Source: DASWHK01 sp036398215 (GTDB lineage Bacteria; Acidobacteriota; UBA890). Taken from it: a DNA stretch of 6,951 nucleotides. Numbering within the stretch: position 1 is the first letter of the stretch; each line of letters opens with the position of its first letter. The notes beneath the pieces were generated by a model. That model worked only from the letters and a program-made list of their open reading frames with translations, was not told where the DNA came from and searched no databases. Shown here piece by piece: positions 1 to 4,229 of this stretch. Location: the NCBI GenBank assembly GCA_036398215.1, contig DASWHK010000173.1, positions 1-6,951 of the forward strand. Direction: 5' to 3'. The translations under genes and the position numbers were made by a program.

Positions 1-479
1 TCGTCCAGCCACACCCGCCAGGGCTCGCTGCGGGCGCCCGCCAGCCCGAGCGCCTGGCGCTGGAAGCGGTCGAAGGCGAAGAAGCGCCCGCCGCCGGCGT
101 CGGTGATCGCGAGGTGCGCCATCCACACCTGGTCGGTGGCCCAGGCCGAGGTGCGCGGCGGCGCCGCGCCGGGGGGGTGCAGGGCGGTGCGGAGGTAGGT
201 GAGCTGGTAGCCGAAGCGCCGGCCCGCGGCCGAGCGGAGGTTGCCGGTGAAGTACCACCACTCGGAGCGGAAGTCGGGGTGCGGCCCATGGTCGGCCGGG
301 AAGGCCAGCTCGCGCGGCTCCATGGCCCGCGCGAAGCCGGCCGCCGGCGCGGCCCCGAGAACGTCGGCCACGCGCAGCCGCGCCGCCGGCTCGACGGCGG
401 GCCCGGGCCCGCAGGCCGCCAGCATGACGCCGGCGAGGACCGCGCTTATCGCCTTGCAAGCGATCGGCCTCGCCGCCAC
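1..479 (-). CDS. AttH/CrtC-like lipocalin-fold lipoprotein (C-terminus outside window)
   Basis: Only the first 159 residues are visible; the frame runs off position 1. From the GTG at 479 the protein begins with a lipoprotein signal peptide: basic n-region with Arg4 and Lys9, hydrophobic stretch at about 10-22, and lipobox LAAC with the lipidated Cys23. After a Pro/Ala-rich linker come the family hallmarks: ADHGPHPDFRSEWWYFTGNL at about 62-81, then GYQLTYLRT and DQVWMAHLAITD. This pattern is typical of AttH and carotenoid 1,2-hydratase-like (CrtC N-domain) proteins, which fold as paired lipocalin-like barrels and usually exceed 330 residues. It follows an ABC ATPase and a double FtsX permease, the usual setting of AttH, so it is inferred to be their periplasmic partner, probably handling a hydrophobic ligand. 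Substrate is unknown and carotenoid hydratase activity is not implied. The start is uncertain: the frame is open back to ATGs at 584 and 581 overlapping the permease stop, with other candidates at 560 (ATG) and 500 (GTG). I prefer 479 because it gives a normal-length signal peptide and because codons upstream of it are less GC-biased at third positions. Confidence 0.85.
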   Translation of the reverse strand, partial: MAARPIACKAISAVLAGVMLAACGPGPAVEPAARLRVADVLGAAPAAGFARAMEPRELAFPADHGPHPDFRSEWWYFTGNLRSAAGRRFGYQLTYLRTALHPPGAAPPRTSAWATDQVWMAHLAITDAGGGRFFAFDRFQRQALGLAGARSEPWRVWLD

Positions 480-500
480 GGGCCGTGGGATACCTCCCAC
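476..500 (-). promoter_or_regulatory. Overlapping inverted repeats over the ribosome binding site and start of the AttH-like gene
   Basis: On the minus strand GTGGGA (500-495) and TCCCAC (490-485) form a 6-bp stem with loop GGTA. The stem and loop contain the purine-rich GGGAGG (498-493), the best Shine-Dalgarno candidate for the GTG at 479, although its 13-nt spacing is long. The 3' arm overlaps a second repeat, CCACGG (488-483) and CCGTGG (481-476), which covers the GTG codon itself; its perfect form leaves a 1-nt loop, so in practice about 4 bp would pair around a 5-nt loop. The two hairpins cannot form together. The bases are certain; a regulatory role is speculative. Confidence 0.35.
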
Positions 501-580
501 CCTTTCCGAAGGGGAATGCGCGAAAAGCTCGCCGGTGAGGCACGCCACGGACCGCCGCATTATCCACCGGCAGGCGGCCA

Positions 581-3115
581 TCATTCCTCGCGAAGCGCCA
601 CGGAGGGCCGGGCTCGCGCCATCCGGAACGCCGGGTAGAGGCCCGCGGCGAGGGCGGCGAGCAGCGCCACGGCGAGCGCCTGCAGGAGGATCGCCGGGTC
701 AATCTCCGTGCCCAGCGTCCAGCCGAAGGAACGGCGGTTGATCACCGTGATCATGATCGCCGCCAGCGTCAGGCCGACCGGCAGGGCGAGGGCCGCCGAC
801 ACCAGGCCGATGAGGCCCGCCTGCGCCGCCGCCAGCAGCCAGACCTCGCCGGGCGTCAGGCCGAGGGCGCGCAGCACGCCGACCTCCCGCTGGCGCTCGA
901 GCTGCAGCGACATCAGGGCGCTGAGCACGCCGATCACCGCGACCAGGGTCACCAGCGTCCGCAGGACGCCGGTGATCAGGAACGTGCGGTCGAAGACCTC
1001 GAGGGTCGCCTCGCGCAGGGCACGGTTGGAGCGGATCACCACCTGCTGGGCGCCCAGCCGCGCCCGGATGGCCGCGCCGATGGCCTCGAGGTCGGCGCCC
1101 GGGGCCGCGGCGACCGAGATGCCCGAGTAGTCCGGGTCTTTCCAGTGCTGCAAGTAGGTCGCCCGGTCCATGGCCACGAACCCTGTATCCGAGGCGTAGT
1201 TGTAGTAGACGCCGGCGACCGTGAAACGCTGCGGGCCGCGGTCGGTGGGCAGCTCGATCTGGTCGCCAACGCCGATCCGGTTGCGATAGGCATAGGGCTC
1301 GGTCACCAGCACGGCACCGCCCTCGGCGAACGCCTCCCAGGCGGCGTCGGGGTCGCCGGCGGCGAGATCGAAGGCGGCGCGGTCGCGGCCGTCGCGCTCG
1401 AAGACCATCAAGCGGGTGCGGGTGCCGTCGGGACCGGGGAGCTCGACGCTCCGCACGCTGCCGAGGCGCTCGACGCCGGGGATCTCGCGGATGGCGGCGA
1501 GGGTCGAGGGGGCGATCGCCAGCGGTTGCGCCACCGGCCCGACCGCGGGCGCGGAGATGTAGAGATCGGCGACCAGCACGTTGTCGAGCCAGCGGCCGAC
1601 CGTCGAGCGGAAGCTGTCGATCATCACCCCGACGCCGATGACCACCGACAGCGCGATCATCAGTGCGGCGACGGCGACCGCGGTGCGGCTGAGCGCCGCG
1701 GCGACGCCGCGGGCCGCGATGCGGCCGACCGGGCCGAGGGCCCAGCCCAGCGGCCGGGTGGTGGCCCACATGGCCAGCACCAGGGCCGCCGGCGTCATCA
1801 CGGCGAAGCCGAGGATGGTGACGAACAGGCCGGCGAAGCTGGCCGCCAGGGCGTCCCCGGAGACCGCCAGCAGCAGGCCGCCGGCGACCAGCAGCGCGAC
1901 GCCGGCGAGGGCCGCGGGGGCGACGAGGCGGCGGGCCCGCGCCTCGACGTAGGAGCGGGTCAGGGTGGCGCGCGGCGGCGCCCCGGTCGCCTCCAGCGCC
2001 GGGGTGAGGGCCGCCAGCAGCGTGCCGCCGACGCCCAGCGCTGCCCCTTTCAGCAGGGACATCGGCGCCACGGCGAGCTCGCCGACGGCGACGACGAAGT
2101 AGAGGTCGTTGATCGTGCGGGTCACCAGGCCGATCAGCAGCCGGCCGATGGCGATGCCGCCGGCGGCGCCGATCAGCGTCCCGGCGACGCCGACGGCGGC
2201 GGCCTCGGCCAGGACGAGCAGCAACACCTGCCGCCGGGTGACGCCGATGGCGCGCATGGCGCCGATGAGCGGGCGCCGCTGCACGACCGAGAACGAGACC
2301 GTGTTGTAGACGAGGAAGGCCCCGCAGACCAGGGCCAGCAGGCTCAACGCCGTGAGGTTGACGCGGAACGCCCGGGTCATCTGGCGGCCAGTCTCGGCGC
2401 GCGGCTCCGCGGCGACCAGCCGGACGCCCGCCGGCAGGGCGGCGGCGATGCGCGCCAGCGCGCCGGCATCCGCCGCCTCGCCGGCGACCAGGTCGAGGCG
2501 GCTCAACCGGCCGTTCATCCGCAGCACCTCCTGCGCCGTGGAGATGTCGGCGATCAGCAGGTCGGCGACGGCCGCCTGGTCGGCGGGCTGGTCCGCCGGC
2601 AGCCAACCGGCGATGGTCAGCGTCGCGGCAACCGCCCCGGCCTGCACCTCGAACGACTCGCCGACCGCGACGCCGAGCCGCGCGGCGGTCTGCCGGGAGG
2701 CGATCACCGCGCCCGGACGGCCGAGAAAGGCGGTCAGGTCCAGCGACGCCGGCCCGGTCGCCAGGCGGGGCCGGACGCCGGCCTCGCTGAACGGGTCGAT
2801 CCCGAGCAGGCGCAGCGGCCGCGACTCGAACGACACGTACCCCTCGACGACCGGGGCCATGGCCCGCAGCCCGAGGCCGGCCCTGAGCTCGACGAAGACC
2901 GCCTCGTCGAGGCCCCTGGGGCCGCCGACGACGTTGTGGGTGGCGCGGCCGCCGACCGCGGCGCTCGACAGGGAGAAGGCCCGCTGGGCGCTCTCGCTGG
3001 CGAGGTCGACGGCGACCACTACGGCGACGCCGAGGGCGACGCCGACGATCGACAGGCCGAACTGCCAGCCGTGGCCGGTCAGGTAGCGGCGACTGGAGCG
3101 GAACAGCAGCTTCAC
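581..3115 (-). CDS. ABC transporter permease with two FtsX domains (YbbP/AttFG-like)
   Basis: This is an 844-residue inner-membrane permease of the MacB/LolCDE/FtsX superfamily in its double-length form, comparable in size to E. coli YbbP (about 800 residues). Hydrophobic segments suggest ten TM helices: about 18-38; 253-277, 298-330 and 354-374 (first FtsX unit); 397-418 and 426-449; 473-500; then 712-737, 759-792 and 806-827 (second FtsX unit). Large periplasmic domains lie at about 39-250 and 501-711. Each FtsX unit has the cytoplasmic coupling motif after its first helix: RRPLIGAMRAIGVTRRQV (280-297) and QREVGVLRALGLTPGEV (742-758). The GTG start at 3115 overlaps the ATPase stop as GTGA, and GGGAGG sits 5 nt upstream (3126-3121). 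An upstream in-frame extension to 3244 lies inside the ATPase gene and reads as Arg-rich shadow. The protein ends REE; its TGA overlaps an ATG of the lipoprotein frame. It should pair with the adjacent ATPase and act mechanically on lipid or lipoprotein cargo; the substrate is unknown. Confidence 0.93.
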   Translation of the reverse strand: MKLLFRSSRRYLTGHGWQFGLSIVGVALGVAVVVAVDLASESAQRAFSLSSAAVGGRATHNVVGGPRGLDEAVFVELRAGLGLRAMAPVVEGYVSFESRPLRLLGIDPFSEAGVRPRLATGPASLDLTAFLGRPGAVIASRQTAARLGVAVGESFEVQAGAVAATLTIAGWLPADQPADQAAVADLLIADISTAQEVLRMNGRLSRLDLVAGEAADAGALARIAAALPAGVRLVAAEPRAETGRQMTRAFRVNLTALSLLALVCGAFLVYNTVSFSVVQRRPLIGAMRAIGVTRRQVLLLVLAEAAAVGVAGTLIGAAGGIAIGRLLIGLVTRTINDLYFVVAVGELAVAPMSLLKGAALGVGGTLLAALTPALEATGAPPRATLTRSYVEARARRLVAPAALAGVALLVAGGLLLAVSGDALAASFAGLFVTILGFAVMTPAALVLAMWATTRPLGWALGPVGRIAARGVAAALSRTAVAVAALMIALSVVIGVGVMIDSFRSTVGRWLDNVLVADLYISAPAVGPVAQPLAIAPSTLAAIREIPGVERLGSVRSVELPGPDGTRTRLMVFERDGRDRAAFDLAAGDPDAAWEAFAEGGAVLVTEPYAYRNRIGVGDQIELPTDRGPQRFTVAGVYYNYASDTGFVAMDRATYLQHWKDPDYSGISVAAAPGADLEAIGAAIRARLGAQQVVIRSNRALREATLEVFDRTFLITGVLRTLVTLVAVIGVLSALMSLQLERQREVGVLRALGLTPGEVWLLAAAQAGLIGLVSAALALPVGLTLAAIMITVINRRSFGWTLGTEIDPAILLQALAVALLAALAAGLYPAFRMARARPSVALREE

Positions 3116-3810
3116 GCGGGCCTCCCGGAGACCTCGACGAGGTCGTGCTCGACGATCCGTAAGATGCGATCGCCGCGCTCGGCGACCTCGTGGCTGTGGG
3201 TGGCGATCAGCAGCGTCTTGCCCGCCGCGCCGGCGAGCCCGCAAAGCAGCTCCAGCACCTCGAGGCCGATGCCGGCGTCGAGGTTGCCGGTGGGCTCGTC
3301 GGCGAGGATGAGCTCGGGGTCGTGGGCGAGGGCGCGGGCGATCGCCACGCGCTGCTGCTCGCCGCCGGAGAGCCGGTCGGGGAAGGACCCGGCGCGCCCC
3401 TCCAGGCCGACCCGGGCGAGCAGCTCGCGGGCCCGCTCACCGGCGCCCTCCATTCCGTTGAGCTGCAGCGGCAGCATGACGTTCTCCTCGACGGTGAGCG
3501 TCGGCAGCAGGTTGAAGAACTGGAAGACGAAGCCGATGTGACGGCGGCGGAAGAGCGTGCGCTGGCGCTCGCCGGCGCGCGTCATGTCGGTGCCTCCGAT
3601 CACCACCCGGCCGGCGTCGGGGACATCGATGCCGCCGATCAGGTTCAGCAGCGTCGACTTGCCGGAGCCGCTGCGGCCGAGGAGCGTCACGATCTCGCCG
3701 GTGGCGACATCGAGGTCGACCCCTTCGAGCACCGGGTGAAGCAGCCCGCCCTCGACGAAGCCCTTGCTGACCCCGCGGAGCTGGACGAGCGGCTCCGATC
3801 CCGCGCCCAC
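3112..3810 (-). CDS. ABC transporter ATP-binding protein (LolD/MacB/YbbA family)
   Basis: A complete 232-residue nucleotide-binding domain, the normal length for stand-alone LolD/YbbA-type ATPases. All catalytic motifs are intact: Walker A GRSGSGKST (45-53), Q-loop at Gln97 in FVFQFFNLLPTLT, ABC signature LSGGEQQR (147-154), Walker B LILADEPTGNLD (167-178) with Asp171/Glu172, and the H-loop His205. The FFNLLPTLTVEENV and ADEPTGNLD sequences are characteristic of the LolD/MacB/FtsE group. It should dimerise on the cytoplasmic face of the adjacent permease and drive its periplasmic domains by ATP hydrolysis. The start is GTG at 3810, six nt after AGGAG (3821-3817). The frame stays open upstream to 4152, but that stretch is Arg/Ala-rich shadow of the release-factor-like gene. 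It begins 14 nt after that gene and ends with a 4-nt GTGA overlap with the permease, so the two transporter genes are very likely translationally coupled. Confidence 0.95.
   Translation of the reverse strand: MGAGSEPLVQLRGVSKGFVEGGLLHPVLEGVDLDVATGEIVTLLGRSGSGKSTLLNLIGGIDVPDAGRVVIGGTDMTRAGERQRTLFRRRHIGFVFQFFNLLPTLTVEENVMLPLQLNGMEGAGERARELLARVGLEGRAGSFPDRLSGGEQQRVAIARALAHDPELILADEPTGNLDAGIGLEVLELLCGLAGAAGKTLLIATHSHEVAERGDRILRIVEHDLVEVSGRPA
3121..3126 (-). promoter_or_regulatory. Ribosome binding site for the permease, inside the ATPase gene
   Basis: GGGAGG is followed by the 5-nt spacer cccgc and the GTG at 3115. It is embedded in the last codons of the ATPase and supports the GTGA overlapping start over the longer in-frame extension. 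Confidence 0.75.
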
Positions 3811-3816
3811 TGCTGT

Positions 3817-3821
3817 CTCCT
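3817..3821 (-). promoter_or_regulatory. Ribosome binding site fixing the ATPase GTG start
   Basis: AGGAG is followed by the 6-nt spacer acagca and the GTG at 3810. It decides the start against a much longer open frame that runs back to 4152, and it occupies most of the 14-nt gap after the upstream stop codon. Confidence 0.75.
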
Positions 3822-3824
3822 GAC

Positions 3825-4205
3825 TCAATCGTCGGGCGGCGGCACCCGCCGCCGCTGCTTCTTCTTCTCGCCGACTTGGCGCTTCTCCTCGAGGCGACGC
3901 CGCCGTGCGGCGCGCGACGGCCGGGTCTTCGGGCGCTTGAGGCGCTGCTCGGCGAGCCGCCGCTGCCGCTCGATCTCGGCGAGGCGCTCGGCGAGCCGCT
4001 CGAGGGCGAGCCGGCGGTTGCGGGCCTGCGAGCGGTGGTCGGCGGCGACGATCACGACGCCGCTCGGCCGGTGCGTCAGGCGGACGGCGGTCTCGACCTT
4101 GTTGCGGTGCTGGCCGCCGGGGCCACCGGCGCGGGTGAACTCGACGTCGCACTCGCGCGCCAGCTCATCGAGGGCGGCGTCCCCGGTGCGTCGCGTGGCC
4201 GCCAT
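3825..4205 (-). CDS. Stand-alone RF-1-domain protein, ArfB/YaeJ-like ribosome-rescue peptidyl-tRNA hydrolase
   Basis: A 126-residue protein that is essentially only the catalytic domain of class I release factors. RAGGPGGQHRNKVETAVRL (25-43) holds the GGQ tripeptide (30-32) that triggers peptidyl-tRNA hydrolysis in the peptidyl-transferase centre, and THRPSGVVIVAADHRSQARN (44-63) matches the RF1/RF2 pattern of a hydrophobic strand followed by RSQ. Codon-recognition domains are absent. The C-terminal half is a strongly basic helix-forming tail (about 64-120, including KRPKTRPSRAARRRRL), resembling the ArfB tail that enters the empty mRNA channel of a stalled ribosome. By family it should rescue stalled ribosomes in the cytoplasm. 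It lacks the insertion that ArfB has between the GGQ region and the RSQ segment, so its core is more like RF1/RF2; a generic release-factor-like protein is the alternative. The ATG at 4205 follows aconitase by 24 nt with only a weak purine stretch (gag) upstream, so translation may depend partly on upstream ribosomes. The tail is rich in Arg/Lys and ends PPPDD. Confidence 0.88.
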   Translation of the reverse strand: MAATRRTGDAALDELARECDVEFTRAGGPGGQHRNKVETAVRLTHRPSGVVIVAADHRSQARNRRLALERLAERLAEIERQRRLAEQRLKRPKTRPSRAARRRRLEEKRQVGEKKKQRRRVPPPDD

Positions 4206-4215
4206 CCGCTCGCGG

Positions 4216-4229
4216 GCCGGACGCCCGGC
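4216..4229 (-). other. Small GC hairpin in the gap between aconitase and the release-factor-like gene
   Basis: Immediately after the aconitase stop, the minus strand reads GCCGG, loop GCGT, CCGGC: a 5-bp perfect stem. No T-tract follows, so it is not a typical intrinsic terminator. It lies 10 nt before the next ATG and could affect mRNA stability or initiation there; short GC inverted repeats also arise easily by chance at this GC content. Confidence 0.3.

Noticed and set aside
485..500. Hairpin GTGGGAGGTATCCCAC as an intrinsic terminator after the permease
   Set aside because: No T-rich run follows on the minus strand; the sequence goes straight into the lipoprotein start.
114..741. Plus-strand frames of 174 and 166 codons near the left end
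   Set aside because: They are antisense to the lipoprotein signal peptide and AttH hallmark region and to the permease C-terminus; composition is low-complexity and no motif is seen.
699..2606. 635-codon open frame on the minus strand in another phase of the permease
   Set aside because: Arg/Pro/Gly-rich shadow of the permease frame without motifs; the permease frame carries the TM segments and FtsX motifs.
3116..3244. N-terminal extension of the permease frame
   Set aside because: It is Arg-rich, lies within the ATPase C-terminus, and would put 43 residues before the first membrane helix; GGGAGG 5 nt before the GTG at 3115 is convincing.
1145..3541. 798-codon open frame on the plus strand
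   Set aside because: It lies antisense to the permease and ATPase, which have clear domains. Its translation is Gly/Ala/Asp/Gln/Arg-rich low complexity with no recognisable motif, as expected from the mirror of strongly GC3-biased genes.
3811..4152. N-terminal extension of the ATPase frame
   Set aside because: The Arg/Ala-rich extension overlaps the GGQ protein, and a good AGGAG with 6-nt spacing supports the GTG at 3810, giving the usual family length.
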